Shown in pieces: positions 1-10,455 of a stretch of 50,000 nucleotides of DNA. Where the stretch lies: assembly GCA_903813345.2 (NCBI GenBank), contig CAIIXF020000818.1, positions 1-50,000 on the forward strand, in the 5' to 3' direction. The translations under genes were made by a program, and so were the position numbers. Below the pieces are notes generated by a model. It worked only from the letters and a program-made list of their open reading frames with translations, did no database searches and had not been told where the DNA came from. This stretch comes from Owenia fusiformis (taxonomy: Eukaryota; Annelida; Polychaeta; Sabellida; Oweniidae). The first letter of the stretch is position 1. Every line of letters starts with the position of its first letter.

Positions 1-239
1 AAGGAATTTTTTGACATTTTTACGTGTGTTTATTTCGTGTTCTTGATTTGTTCAACTGAATCATGAAATCACTAAGACACATGTACGAGGGTTGTCCCAG
101 AAGTAATGCACTATATGCTCTAACTTTCTTTAATATTTTTCAATTCAGCTGAAATTTTGTGTATATGACATGTACCAATATCTATTTGTTTTTCCAGTTC
201 ATATCTGTATACAATATTCTAATATACATATATTTTCAG

Positions 240-382
240 TGGTCCCCCAGTCGATATAAAGGGTGAGAATGGTCCAAAGGCAATATTGTCCAACCTGCAG
301 GATGGGATCTATGTGTTTAAGGTGAAGGTCACTGACTCTGATGGTCTGGAAGATGAAGACAAAGTCAGAGTAGAGGTCAAAA
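240..382 (+). CDS. Exon: C-terminal half of a PKD domain (matrix-type gene 1)
   Basis: This internal exon is bounded by TTTTCAG before 240 and GTAAGG after 382. It enters in phase 2 and leaves in phase 1, with 47 full codons. The peptide starts GPPVDIKGENG and contains LQDGIYVFKVKVTDSDG followed by DEDKVRVEVK. This is the last three strands of a PKD (Ig-like) fold of the KIAA0319/PKD type. The first half of the domain must lie left of the window. It is the first visible exon of a plus-strand gene encoding an extracellular mosaic protein. The exon pairs with 1861-2006, which has the same phases and the same position in the next PKD domain. Domain family assignment is by pattern recognition only. 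Confidence 0.8.
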
Positions 383-460
383 GTAAGGGATTTCATACAC
401 ATACTGTAAAGTACATTAAAATCTGGGTATATTGAACATTTTTACCCAAGAAAAAACTTT

Positions 461-589
461 CAGTTTTGGTAGGTGTTCACTACAGAGGGTAATTTATACA
501 GTAGTCAGTAGAGTATGTGCGGAGGAAGGTTTCCACTAGAGACAGGCGTTCACTAGAGAGAGGTGTTCACTAAGACAGGTTTTACTGTA
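461..589. repeat. Short inverted-repeat element, CAGTAAAACCTG family
   Basis: The right end reads AGTGAACACCT then CAGTAAAACCTG on the minus strand (about 560-588). The left end is a degraded copy near 461-480. GTTCACTA is repeated inside. The same ends occur at 4358-4528 and 25177-25353. The size and intron location suggest a small non-autonomous DNA transposon. Confidence 0.45.
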
Positions 590-780
590 ATCTATTAATG
601 GAAATAAACTGCCTGAATACTAAAACATTCAGTTCATTTTTTCCTAACCAGATCGTACAAAATTCGGGAAAATCTAAGAGCACATTGAAATTGGTGAAAT
701 CAAGTATAAATTGGAAAAAACTTCCTATGTATGCACAGCGGTGTATGGAAATTGGTGTACATGTAAATTGAATTAAGAAA

Positions 781-946
781 TATAGACCAAAGAGCAGGGT
801 TACTAGTTTTGAATAACACCCCGCTGGTCTCGGCACAAACGTTTTCTGTACCCCGAACGACCGAAGGGAGTGAGGGGTTCGAAAGCTTTTGTGCCGAGAC
901 CAGCGGGGTGTTATTCAAAACTAGTAACCCTGCTCTGAGGTCTATA
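781..946. repeat. Near-perfect hairpin (palindromic) element
   Basis: Arms 781-839 and 887-946 are almost exact reverse complements, running from TATAGACC through GAGCAGGGTTACTAG to CTCGGCACAAA. The 47-base loop contains CGACCGAAGGGAGTGAGGGG. The loop resembles those of the hairpin elements at 21344, 38943 and 39485. It lies in the intron between two PKD exons. Confidence 0.85.
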
Positions 947-1177
947 TTACGATTCGAACATGAAAACTCACCATATTGTTTCGAATATTCATCATGGTCC
1001 GCAATTAGTACGACCCGACGTTATGACGTCACACATTACACGTATTAACTGGGTTATTGATCTCGAATATAACCCAGCTGAAGCATTGACTTTGTTTACA
1101 GTTTATAGAAGGCGTGAATACAGTCATGTTCGAATAATGATTAACTCATGCTTATGGCCCTAATGAATGCATTCCAG

Positions 1178-1310
1178 CTGAGAACCCCCCACCAATTGCC
1201 AATGCAGGTGATGATGTGGAGACTACATTTGGTGAGCCTGAGGTGCAACTTGATGGCACTAAGAGCTCAGATGACAAGGGCATTTTGAGATATAGGTGGT
1301 CACAAGAGGC
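1178..1310 (+). CDS. Exon: N-terminal half of second PKD domain
   Basis: The acceptor is ATTCCAG at 1171-1177 and the donor is GTAAGT at 1311. The phases are 1 in and 2 out, with 43 full codons. The peptide begins ENPPPIANAGDD and continues with QLDGTKSSDD and LRYRWSQEA. This is the classical start of a PKD domain: a proline-rich linker, the ANAG strand, the LDG turn and a W in the central strand. It joins in frame to 1861-2006 to complete the domain. PKD domains are extracellular adhesion or scaffold modules. Confidence 0.85.
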
Positions 1311-1860
1311 GTAAGTATTCAAATATTGTACATATAAGAGGAAATTATTATCCCACATTGTTTGTTTTTGTACATGACAACTGGATTTGTTGTTGTATTA
1401 TACATTATCAAATCATTTTGAGTGATATCATTAAATCACCACCCCAAGCAGTGACATAATAGTACAGTCTCAAACTTTGTGGACAGCGGTTGGTGTTCAG
1501 CATTCTGCAGTCAGTGTCTGAAACATGATGTCTGTAACAAATAGTGTCCATAACAAATCACAGGCAGTGACATTTTGTATGTTAATGCCTTGTTTTCATC
1601 ATGTGTTGAGATGTTATGAAATGATCTGATATTGGGTTTAATTATTCAGATATCAAAATTGTCTTTTTATGGTTTGATTTAATTTCAAGTTTTAGATAAA
1701 AAAAAAATTAATTTCAATATGGAGAATGATAATATCAGAACTATCACAAACTGTTATGCAGATTATAAATACACCAAAATTCTGTATTTCTATCCAAAGA
1801 GCCCTAGCTATGGCCGTAATTCACCAGTTTGTCCCTAAACTTCTATATTTCTATCCACAG

Positions 1861-2006
1861 AGGACCAGCTATGGCCACCATTCGCCGGTTTAACCAACCA
1901 CAGCCTGTGATATCCAACTTTAGAACTGGAAAATATAAGTTCAGATTAACAGTGTATGATGGTCAGAGGAAACAGGCCTCAGATTCAGTAATGCTGACTG
2001 TCAAAG
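1861..2006 (+). CDS. Exon: C-terminal half of second PKD domain
   Basis: The acceptor is CTATCCACAG ending at 1860 and the donor is GTATGT at 2007. The phases are 2 in and 1 out, with 48 codons. The peptide begins GPAMATIRRF and ends FRLTVYDGQRKQASDSVM then LTVK. The YKFRLTVYDG strand is the typical PKD WDFGDG-fold end. Its split position and phases equal those of 240-382, so the two PKD domains arose by duplication of a two-exon unit (inference). A partial duplicate of the acceptor context sits just upstream at 1790-1830 (CTATCCAAAGAGCC...). Confidence 0.85.
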
Positions 2007-2303
2007 GTATGTAGGTGCTCTGTATTTCAATTAAAACATTTCAGTCTGATGCTTCATTTCAAAACCTCGCCAGCATGACATATTTGAGTTTTAGTTTCAA
2101 GTTGATAGGTTTATTCAAGAGACTGAATAGCTTTATAATTGAGTTCAAAGTATACACTTTTAAATGTTATCAATACGGCATCAGGAACAAGATGATTAAA
2201 ACTGTTTAACACTGTTATCTTTCAATCTGTTTGACACTGTTATCTTTCAAACTGTTTGAAACTATTCCCTTTTGGTACTCTAAGTACTGTGTTTTGTATT
2301 AAG

Positions 2304-2402
2304 GCGATGGTGACCAGTGTTTGAGTAACCCATGCAAGAATGATGGATTCTGTGTGGATGATATTAACTCCTACATCTGTAAATGCAAGACCAAGTTCAC
2401 TG
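2304..2402 (+). CDS. Exon: EGF domain, first five cysteines
   Basis: The acceptor is TATTAAG before 2304 and the donor is GTGAGT at 2403. The phases are 1-1 with 32 full codons. The peptide [16 protein letters not shown] is followed by ICKCKTKFT. The cysteine spacing CX4CX5CX8CXC is that of an EGF domain whose last cysteine is supplied by the next exon. Two downstream exons can complete it: the 36-nt exon at 2916 (begins GVNCE) or the exon at 5897 (begins GINCE). Confidence 0.85.
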
Positions 2403-2915
2403 GTGAGTTTTTACATACAAATGATACTCATAAAGTACACCATTGTGTACGGCAATATTTTGATATCAGGCTGTAATTATATCAAGTTTTAGAGCTGATT
2501 AAATTTTTTTGAAGCTATTTTGGACACTTTGTGTGTTGTTCCATTTTCTTGTCATTATACTTAATATAATTGGTGCCTACCTTGGGATATGCTCTTGTTC
2601 ATGCTATGCCTTGTTTAATTTTTTGGGAAATTGTTACAAATTCACAGTTCCTATTGTATGATATATTTGCAATATCTGCCCTGTTTTCACCCATACCCAC
2701 CTCAGCTCAGACTCCCCCCCCCCATTCTTATCTTTTTTCACCACTGCTCTCATTGTCATTAGTACTTCAAGATGCTATGCCAGGAACTAACAAATTTTGT
2801 AAATGTACACCTACACCCATTATTAGGAATAATGATATATAGTCTGAATAAAGATATAGAGTCTGAGCTGTAATTTCACTTTTTAGAATTTACATCTGTT
2901 CTGATTAAATTAAAG

Positions 2916-2951
2916 GTGTTAACTGTGAAACTTTGAAAGCAGCTGAGGACT
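2916..2951 (+). CDS. Possible 36-nt cassette micro-exon completing the EGF
   Basis: The acceptor is ATTAAAG before 2916 and the donor is GTAAGT after 2951. With phase 1 on both sides it encodes VNCETLKAAED. It supplies the sixth EGF cysteine after the exon at 2304. Its length is a multiple of three, so it can be included or skipped without changing frame. If it is included, the next exon (5897) adds a second INCE motif without a preceding five-cysteine part. Either the exon is alternative or an intervening EGF exon was lost. It is short, so chance cannot be excluded. Confidence 0.5.
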
Positions 2952-3185
2952 GTAAGTTATAGCCGAGCATGTACTGTAGATATATCCTAATACAATATAT
3001 AGAATTCCATGAGCTCAGCGAAATACATACTGTAGAAGGTCTTCCCAAAATAAAGTTATAGGACTACACAATGTTTTCCTGTTACTTTTTGAACACCCTG
3101 TATCTTGTGATGCTTCAAAATCATTGCCCACATCGATAAATGTACATGGAAATTATACCTTAATAGACTGTTATGGTTCACCCTA

Positions 3186-3877
3186 TACAGAATGCTAAAA
3201 GAAAACAAGCGGTGTGGATATCATGTGCGCAAGGTGCGGATATTAATGGTCATATTTGAATTTGTGGTATTTCATGAATAAGGCATGTTGCAATAAGCAT
3301 TCATCCTTTCTCCATTGCAAAGAATTTGATATTGCTGCTTTAATACACAGTTTATGGCCTTCATTCAGTATAGGTGATCGAGATGACCTATCAATATAAA
3401 TTATTTTTTTGTATTTTGAAAGTCAATTACAAGCGGTGTGGATATAATCACTTTACGGATATCCGCACCACTTGTTTAGAGGTCGCACATTATTGTTTAA
3501 TGTTTCCCATTTTGTATTAAATCACACAGAAACCTTTCAACTTTCAAAATGCAAATATAATTTGAATTGATAGGTCATCTCGATCACCAATATTGAATGA
3601 AAGCTGTTTACACTATAGAACAGCTCCAATTTCAAATTATTTGCTTTGGAGAGAGTAGTATTGCTTGATGTATTGTATAGAATGAAGTACACACCGATTT
3701 ACATAATTTTTCCTTTTTATTAGGGAACCTGTACACATGTATGAATACAATTGAGTACCCAACAAGCCTTAGTTTGTGAAATATCACGAATTCTATTTCA
3801 AAAATGACCGTTAATATCCTCACTTTGCACACATGATATCTGCACCGCTTGTTTTGGTATAGCACAGTCTGCATAGA
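3186..3877. mobile_element. Foldback (MITE-like) element in intron
   Basis: Inverted arms begin around ACAAGCGGTGTGGATATCATG (3206) and match the complement of the right end near 3830-3877. A smaller palindrome with the same AAGCGGTGTGGATAT motif occupies the centre at 3431-3479. The motif flanking GATCGAGATGACCTATCAAT also appears inverted at 3571-3592. No coding capacity is seen. The element is likely a non-autonomous DNA transposon. Confidence 0.65.
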
Positions 3878-4357
3878 GTGTGGTTACAAGATCATTTTTA
3901 TTCATTAGTTGATTCCTATGCTATCATTTTCTTCTTTATAGACTTTATCATATCATATCTACTAATGAATAAAAATCATCTAAAGATGAATAAAATATGA
4001 ATAATTAGAAATATTATTCATAAATTATAGGATATTGACAATCAAAATGTAAGGCTTATCATTTTGTGATTAGTCAAATCAATTACATGCCATGAAAGAT
4101 AAGATACACACATGTAAAACAAAGAGTGCTGGATAATATGGGGTTTTCCATTTCCTTTATTCAAAGGCCAAGGAAAAAAAGAAATATGTAACTTTGTTTA
4201 GCGTAGTTAGTGTAATTAATTGTATTTGATTATTATATCATTGGGATGTTTCTCACTTTCTCATTGGCTAATAGCAGATCAAGAAGATTAGAAGATTACG
4301 ATTAAGAAGTTTTGTATTTTAGTATCACTCTGTACAAATCATATTGCACATAAAAAA

Positions 4358-4528
4358 CAGTAAAACCTGTCTTAAGTGCACACCTCTTTTGAAGACCTAT
4401 CTCTTGTGAACACCTGTGTTTAGTGAACACCACTTCAAGGGACGTTTTATTCATGTAATAACCTGTAGTGAAAACCTGCCTACAGTGAACACTTTGTTTG
4501 TGGTTTCATAGGTGTTCACTATATACAG
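4358..4528. repeat. CAGTAAAACCTG-family element with repeated GTGAACACC
   Basis: It starts CAGTAAAACCTGTCTTAAGT and ends with the complement-like GGTGTTCACTATATACAG. About five internal copies of GTGAACACC or GTGAAAACC are spaced every 20-35 bases. It shares its ends with 461-589 and 25177-25353. Confidence 0.5.
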
Positions 4529-4843
4529 TTTTTTTTCTTTACTGTACTTCAGTCAGAAACGCATTTACTGCATATTGCATACTTGTCAAGCCTCACTTTC
4601 AACTGTGTCCACTTTGCATAATTACAGCTCCATACCCTACTCACATTCATGACGTGAGAAACATAAGCAATGACTTATAATCAAATACATCTTTCCCAAG
4701 TTATATTTCTCTTGTCCAAAATGTATTTCTCACTCTGTTGTGTATTAGAATGTAATATAAGGAATATTTAAGCTAAATTTTGAATTATATGTTACCAAAA
4801 TAAGATACCGTTTAGTTGAATAAATATAGGTAAATATAGGTTA

Positions 4844-5100
4844 TTTACTGAGAGGGATTGAGCATGGGTTTTATACAGTAGAGTGATTTGATCATGTGCT
4901 TTCAAAAAACTCCTGAAAGCTTATGATTTGATATTCTACTTGAGCAATATGATATTGAAGGGAGACATCAAAGGAAATATCATAAGGTTTGAGTTAATCA
5001 ACCTCAAATCTTTACTTTCTCTAGATACCTGTTGAAATATCATATTGTCCCTCCCTCAGGATAAAATGCATATTCAATCCTTCTAACTAAATAATCTATA
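4844..5100. repeat. Diverged hairpin element (GGTTATTTACTG family)
   Basis: The left arm TTATTTACTGAGAGGGATTG is matched by the inverted right arm near 5068-5095. The central part is asymmetric and degraded. It is related to the cleaner copy at 21344-21490. The intron from 5100 to 5896 otherwise shows only low-complexity sequence, including a G-run at 5740-5752, and no further exon. Confidence 0.5.
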
Positions 5101-5896
5101 TACATGTACACATCTTTTGATTTACTGTACTTACAGGGATTCTGGTACACCATATTATTTGTGCACTCTAGTCAAAGTAAAAAGAAAATCAAAAAATCTC
5201 GGGTATAAAGAACACTCTATATCATTTTAATCGAAGTGCTTTATACACCTAATACCATAGTGATCATGGTAAATATACTTACTGTAATATTGTATCATCC
5301 ACAGTTGCTTTGAAAGATTATTTTACCATTTTATGATCTTAATGTAATCATTTTTATGAACTTTAATTAGCTTAAACTCATTACTGGCAGATTATTTTTG
5401 CTTTAATAATCAGGTCTTAAATTACATTGTTAAAAAAATATTTGCAGATCAGATAACATGTAGAAACCTCATCTGCCTTGTCTCCTGAAACTTCATGTTT
5501 TCCAACATTTTGCTTCTTCACATTCTTTAACATAATCCCTGCTGTCTTTAATTTTCCAAGAACTTACAATTTTCCTATCTTTGACTAGTCTTTAAGCAAC
5601 TACAGTAAGTAAAACCTGTGCAGGTGCAACACCTTTGGTACCTCTTAAAGTGTTTTACTTGGGAGGAGGTGAGTCTTGCCCCAGGACTGTCCACACCCTC
5701 CCCCCTCCTCTCCTGTGTAGTTCACCTTGTTGTGGGAAGGGGGGGGGGGGGTATGCTGTCTTGAGGCAAGACTAGGAGGTGTTCCACTTACTTTACAATA
5801 TAGATTAATAGAAAGGCAATGTCATGCCACCTGGTCCTATTTATGGAAATGTGTAAGATGTTTTACGCTGAAGAGTCTAAAATATTTGTGCTGTAG

Positions 5897-6043
5897 GTAT
5901 AAATTGTGAATTCCCCGCTGATACTGACCAGTGTAAGTCCAACCCATGCAAGAACAATGGAATCTGCATAGATGAGCTGGGAATATACACATGTGACTGC
6001 GCTCCAGGCTTTGGTGGTTACAACTGTGAATATCCATTGAGAG
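5897..6043 (+). CDS. Exon: end of one EGF plus a complete EGF domain
   Basis: The acceptor is TGCTGTAG before 5897 and the donor is GTATGT at 6044. The exon is 147 nt with phases 1-1. The peptide begins [19 protein letters not shown], then [16 protein letters not shown], then [14 protein letters not shown]. The six cysteines of a complete EGF are present after the leading INCE tail. The sequence DQC without a D/E-rich calcium signature before it suggests a non-calcium or weak calcium-binding type. It can splice in phase to 9588, 10456 or 13271. Confidence 0.88.
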
Positions 6044-6630
6044 GTATGTCAAATAATAAATCAAGTTCCACAATTGCCGTGTCAGTATCAATCGTTTGTA
6101 TTTATTCCAAAAGTAAAGGTTTTTTATAAAAAGCGAATAGAGTAAGTTGGATGGAATTAAGTTGATACATGTGACAAAGGATTTATGCCCATTAAGATTT
6201 GCACAAGAACATTTCTGATGTATGTAATAACAACTTTTGAATTCAAAGAGGAACATTTTTGTTAGTCGCATATCTTAGATTAATGATCAGGGATAAAATC
6301 AATTGTCTATTTTAAAGTATATCTTTGTGTGATATGCTTCCCAAGACCCTTTAAAATAAGGAGTATTTTCTTCCATGTTAATCATTGAATTAATGAATTC
6401 GGAACTTATGCTTTAATATACTCATAAATCTCTTAATCAATAAAACTTTGTGATTAATCATTTCTACATGTACTGTAATCATTATTAACAATGTTGTTGA
6501 TTAAGTATAATATGAATTTAATTAAATTACTACTTCACATTTTAGTAACATTGATATTTAAATAATTTGTGGTAATCACAATTATAATACAAATAACTCT
6601 AAATCCAACCAAACATTGTAATAAATTGCT

Positions 6631-9500
6631 TTTTTTTTATTTTTTTTTTTATTAAAAATATTTATTCTCTAAAATTAAAATCAAATACATAATAACACTT
6701 GACACTTTTAATAAGTGTATCAGCGTGAAAACATTTAAATATTAACCTGAGTCAAATGGAAATGAGAAAAAAGAACAATTTAAAAATATTTACTCAGTTA
6801 AATGAGAATAAAATTGATAACAATATATAAAATCTACATATATGTTTGTCAGTAATTCAGTTCAGAATAGGTTGATGTCATATGAATTTTAAAATTCTTT
6901 TTAAAACAGTTAATGGAAGGTAATGTTTTCAAAGAAGTTGGCAGATTATTCCAAAGCTGAGCACCTGAATATTTTATTGAGTTTTGACCTATAATTGTTC
7001 TAAATTTTTTCATGTGAAGGCAATTTTGAAATCTTGTCTCATGTTCATGAAATATCAAATTTGGAGTAAAATAATTTTCAAATATGTCAAAAGGAAAGCC
7101 ATCGGGTTTTGTTGTGTATTGATAAAGAAATTTTGCAACTTCAAGCTTATGTATGTCAAAAATATCTAGAAAATTGAGTTGTTTAAAAAGAGGTGGGCTA
7201 TGTGCTAAAAAGTCAGAATTTGTGATTATTCTCACTGCACGTTTTTGTAACAAAAGCAATTTATTCAAAAAGGTTTTACATGCATTACCCCATATGATGT
7301 TGCAATAGTTCAATTGTGATAATATAAGTGAATTATAAATGGTAATCATGGTTTTTGTATTCAATTTATATTTAATCTTTCCCAGAATACCAATAATTTT
7401 AGATATTTTATGTATAACCTTATTTATGTGCTCATTCCATTTTAATTTACAATCAATTGTTACTCCCAGAAAATTTGTATGCATTACTCTTTCAAGAATA
7501 TTACCCCCTATTTTTATATTAAAATCTTGATTTTCATCAATATTTAACTTTGATCTTGTAAATAGCATATAATTTGTCTTGTCTATATTCAAAGAAAGTT
7601 TATTTGATTTGAACCATTCTAATGTCTTTTCCATTTCTAGATTTACATTTCTATATAGATCATGAAGGTCTTTGTTTGAACATAAGATATTTGTATCATC
7701 TGCGAAAATAGTAAATTTAAGAATATTTGAAACCTTATGTAAATCATTAATATAGAGAATGAATAAGATGGGGCCTAAAACAGACCCTTGAGGTACACCA
7801 CAAGTGATAATATTTTCTTCAGATAGAGTGTTGTTAAAAGAAGTAATGATTTTCCTATCAGATAAATAGCTTTCAAACCAATTTTTTGCGACATTGCGAA
7901 TTCCAAAATTTTCAAGTTTTTTTAGAAGAATTTCATGATTTACTGTATCGAAGGCTTTCGATAAATCTAAAAATATTCCAATAGCATGAGTTGAGCTTTT
8001 GTCTAGAGATATCCTCACTTCTTCCAAGAAGGAGAGGATTGCCATATAAGTTGAATAATGTTTTCTAAAACCAAACTGATTTTTGAATAAAAGTTTGTAT
8101 GTTTCAATAAATGTTATTAATCTATTTTTCATGATCTGTTCTAAGAGTTTAGAAAAGACACTAAGTAGAGATATAGGTCTATAGTTTGAAAATTTTGAAG
8201 TATTTCCTTTTTTAAAAAGTGGGATAACTTTGGCTGTTTTCAACTTAGTGGGAAAAACCCCTGTATGGATAGACAAGTTTGCTATATGAACAAATGGTAA
8301 AAGTAAATTATTTCTTGCATGTTTAACTACTATTGGTTTGAATTCATCTAGGCCTGGTGAGCAATCTTTTAAAACTGACATTAAATTTTCGATTTCATCC
8401 TTACTCACAGGAGTAAGTTCTAAAGAAGATTCATTGATTTCCATAAATGTAAAAGGGGACGTTTTTGAACTTATCTTTGATGCTAATTTAGGTCCAACAT
8501 TAGAAAAAAATCTGTTAAAATGATTAGCAATATCTTTTCTATCAGTCAAAGTATCATCTCCATCATAAAATTTATCTGGAAAAACTGAATCACATTTTTT
8601 GCGGTGAAGTAAGTCATTTATAACTGACCAAGTATTCTTAATATTATTGCTTGTTTCAGTAAATCTATCACAAAAATATTTCCTTTCTGCTTTGCGGATT
8701 AATTTATGGAGTTTGTTTCGAAAAGTTTTGTATTCAGCTAGATTCTGTTTCGTTGGGTGTTTCAAAGTATTTCGATAAAGTTTATTTTTCTGTTTCACAG
8801 ATGTTAGTATACCATGTGAGAGCCAAGGCTTAATTGAGTTCTTGTGAATTTTTGTATTTTTGACTTTTACAGGGAAATATTCATCATATTTTCTACTAAT
8901 TTTGTCTGCAAACAAATTATAAGCCACATTTACATCAACCTTTTCATTAATTATACCTGTCCAATCTATATCTTTCAGCGAATCACTAAAATTATTAATT
9001 GCACTCAATGAATATTTCCTAAAAGTGAATTGTTTGTTTTCACAAACATTTTGATAGTGTGATGTAAGGGCAAAGATAGGATGGTGGTCAGAAATAGGAA
9101 ATGAAAGAAGACCACTTTTGATTACATTATTTGAATTAGAAAAGATATTATCAATAAGCGTAGCACTTTTTCCTGTTATTCTAGTAGGTTTAAAAATCAA
9201 AGGGTTATAAGATTGGGAGTATAATAGATTAAGAAAATTCAACGTTTGTGCATCACTTTCAGTTTTAAGTAAATCAATGTTGAAATCACCCATTATAAAA
9301 GAAAATTTATGTTCCCTATCAATTTTAGAAAGTAGGCTCTCAAAACTTTCAAGAAAAGATGCCATGTCTGTATTTGGTGGTCTATATATTATAGTAATAA
9401 CCATATTTTTCTCATTTTTCCTAGGAATTTGTGAATGGAGTTTATTTCATCTCAATATTTTGATGTTAATCCTCTGTAATCTGGTCAGAAGACGAGGGAG
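6631..9500 (-). mobile_element. 5'-truncated LINE (non-LTR retrotransposon)
   Basis: The element lies in the intron between 6043 and 9588, in reverse orientation to the host gene. A T-rich run at 6631-6651 is the complement of its poly(A) tail. Its single long reading frame covers 6849-9404. The left half of the endonuclease is missing: an in-frame stop lies about 25 codons upstream of the first methionine, so insertion was 5'-truncated. The 5' limit (about 9420-9500) is approximate because no target-site duplication could be settled by eye. Confidence 0.85.
6849..9404 (-). CDS. LINE ORF2-type protein: partial endonuclease plus reverse transcriptase
   Basis: This is an open frame of 851 residues. 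The N-terminal part is the C-terminal half of an apurinic-type endonuclease (IIYRPPNTD at 7-15, GDFNIDLL at about 39-46, SDHHPIFAL at about 105-113). The reverse transcriptase follows: NYRPISLLSVFSKLLE, FLDLSKAFDTVNHEILL, CGVPQGSVLGPILF and the catalytic FADDTNIL. A C-terminal thumb-like region contains LGVTIDCKLKW. The order and motifs fit the CR1/L2/Jockey group; the exact clade is not assigned. The absence of frameshifts suggests a fairly recent insertion. The missing 5' end makes the copy unable to act alone. Confidence 0.9.
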   Translation of the reverse strand: MVITIIYRPPNTDMASFLESFESLLSKIDREHKFSFIMGDFNIDLLKTESDAQTLNFLNLLYSQSYNPLIFKPTRITGKSATLIDNIFSNSNNVIKSGLLSFPISDHHPIFALTSHYQNVCENKQFTFRKYSLSAINNFSDSLKDIDWTGIINEKVDVNVAYNLFADKISRKYDEYFPVKVKNTKIHKNSIKPWLSHGILTSVKQKNKLYRNTLKHPTKQNLAEYKTFRNKLHKLIRKAERKYFCDRFTETSNNIKNTWSVINDLLHRKKCDSVFPDKFYDGDDTLTDRKDIANHFNRFFSNVGPKLASKISSKTSPFTFMEINESSLELTPVSKDEIENLMSVLKDCSPGLDEFKPIVVKHARNNLLLPFVHIANLSIHTGVFPTKLKTAKVIPLFKKGNTSKFSNYRPISLLSVFSKLLEQIMKNRLITFIETYKLLFKNQFGFRKHYSTYMAILSFLEEVRISLDKSSTHAIGIFLDLSKAFDTVNHEILLKKLENFGIRNVAKNWFESYLSDRKIITSFNNTLSEENIITCGVPQGSVLGPILFILYINDLHKVSNILKFTIFADDTNILCSNKDLHDLYRNVNLEMEKTLEWFKSNKLSLNIDKTNYMLFTRSKLNIDENQDFNIKIGGNILERVMHTNFLGVTIDCKLKWNEHINKVIHKISKIIGILGKIKYKLNTKTMITIYNSLILSQLNYCNIIWGNACKTFLNKLLLLQKRAVRIITNSDFLAHSPPLFKQLNFLDIFDIHKLEVAKFLYQYTTKPDGFPFDIFENYFTPNLIFHEHETRFQNCLHMKKFRTIIGQNSIKYSGAQLWNNLPTSLKTLPSINCFKKNFKIHMTSTYSELNY

Positions 9501-9587
9501 CGTCTGACACAGTAACTTTGTACCATCGAGACTACATGTATATCTAAATATAATTTAAACCAACCAATAATATCATACCATTCTCAG

Positions 9588-9715
9588 GTGATTTATGTAG
9601 CGATGCTAAGTGTATAAATGGAGGATTTTGTGATGTCGCAACCCCCAATGCTACACAATGTACCTGTCCGGAAGCTTTTACAGGAGACTTCTGTGAAACT
9701 AAAGTTCAGCCTTAA
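9588..9715 (+). CDS. Probable alternative terminal exon: EGF domain with stop
   Basis: The acceptor is TTCTCAG before 9588 (phase 1). The peptide DLCSDAKCINGGFCDV is followed by TQCTCPEAFTGDFCETKVQP and a TAA stop at 9713-9715. All six EGF cysteines are present. No in-phase donor follows the domain, so this exon would end the protein in an EGF. A polyadenylation-type AATAAA occurs at 10130-10135. Since the next exons (13271 onward) also accept phase 1, skipping this exon gives the long VWA-containing form. This is inference from phases. Confidence 0.7.
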
Positions 9716-9731
9716 GCTGAAGGTTTTTCTA

Positions 9732-10012
9732 CTTTAACTTTTATTATGAAATTTTGACTAATCATTGTTGTGTTGTTAGTATAACGAGACCATTCCCTGG
9801 ATTTATTTCTCAGATTACATTCCCTGATTTTTTTCTATGGTCCCACTTATGTGTAGGTTTATCATTAGTCTTCTTTAACTTTTATTATGAAATCCTGACT
9901 AATCATTGTTGTGTTGTTAGTATAACGAGACCATTCCCTGGATTTATTTCTCTGTTTACATTCCCCTGATTTTTTCTATGGTCCTAATTATGTGTAGGTT
10001 TATCATTAGAGT
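9732..10012. repeat. Two tandem copies of a 141-bp unit
   Basis: The unit starts CTTTAACTTTTATTATGAAA at 9732 and again at 9873. It includes TCATTGTTGTGTTGTTAGTA and ends with TAGGTTTATCATTAG. The two copies are nearly identical. They lie just after the 9715 stop, so they would be in the 3' untranslated region of the short transcript. Confidence 0.85.
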
Positions 10013-10455
10013 CTGACATATCATTTCATGGTTCAGTCTTTTTTCTTATTGTACCCCATCAATAGCTAGAATTACGGTTACCTGAATGAATCTAACCCTT
10101 CCCTTGCACATCGTAACACGTCTACTAAAAATAAAGTAAAAACACCTTAGCTTTGATTAATTAATTAATATAATTTGATTAATTTAGCTAGACATTTATT
10201 CCTCTTAATAATAGGACTTATAGTGCATGCATTAATGTTAAGTAAGTAAAATGTTTATCGTAAAATAATGAAGATAATTTGCTCATACTAATGTTAACTG
10301 TTCTGTCTTTGTAAGATTTGTATTTTAAGATGCAGTAAAACATGTTATTTTTATTAACCCAGATTTTGATTTAACTCTCAATAAAGTAACCTTACAAAAT
10401 TTAACCAATACACTGGTTATATGTTTTACTGCATTGCACTTTGATTCAATTACAG

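Noticed and set aside
5837-6271. 144-codon minus-strand open frame
   Set aside because: It overlaps the EGF exon at 5897-6043 on the other strand and is a shadow of it.
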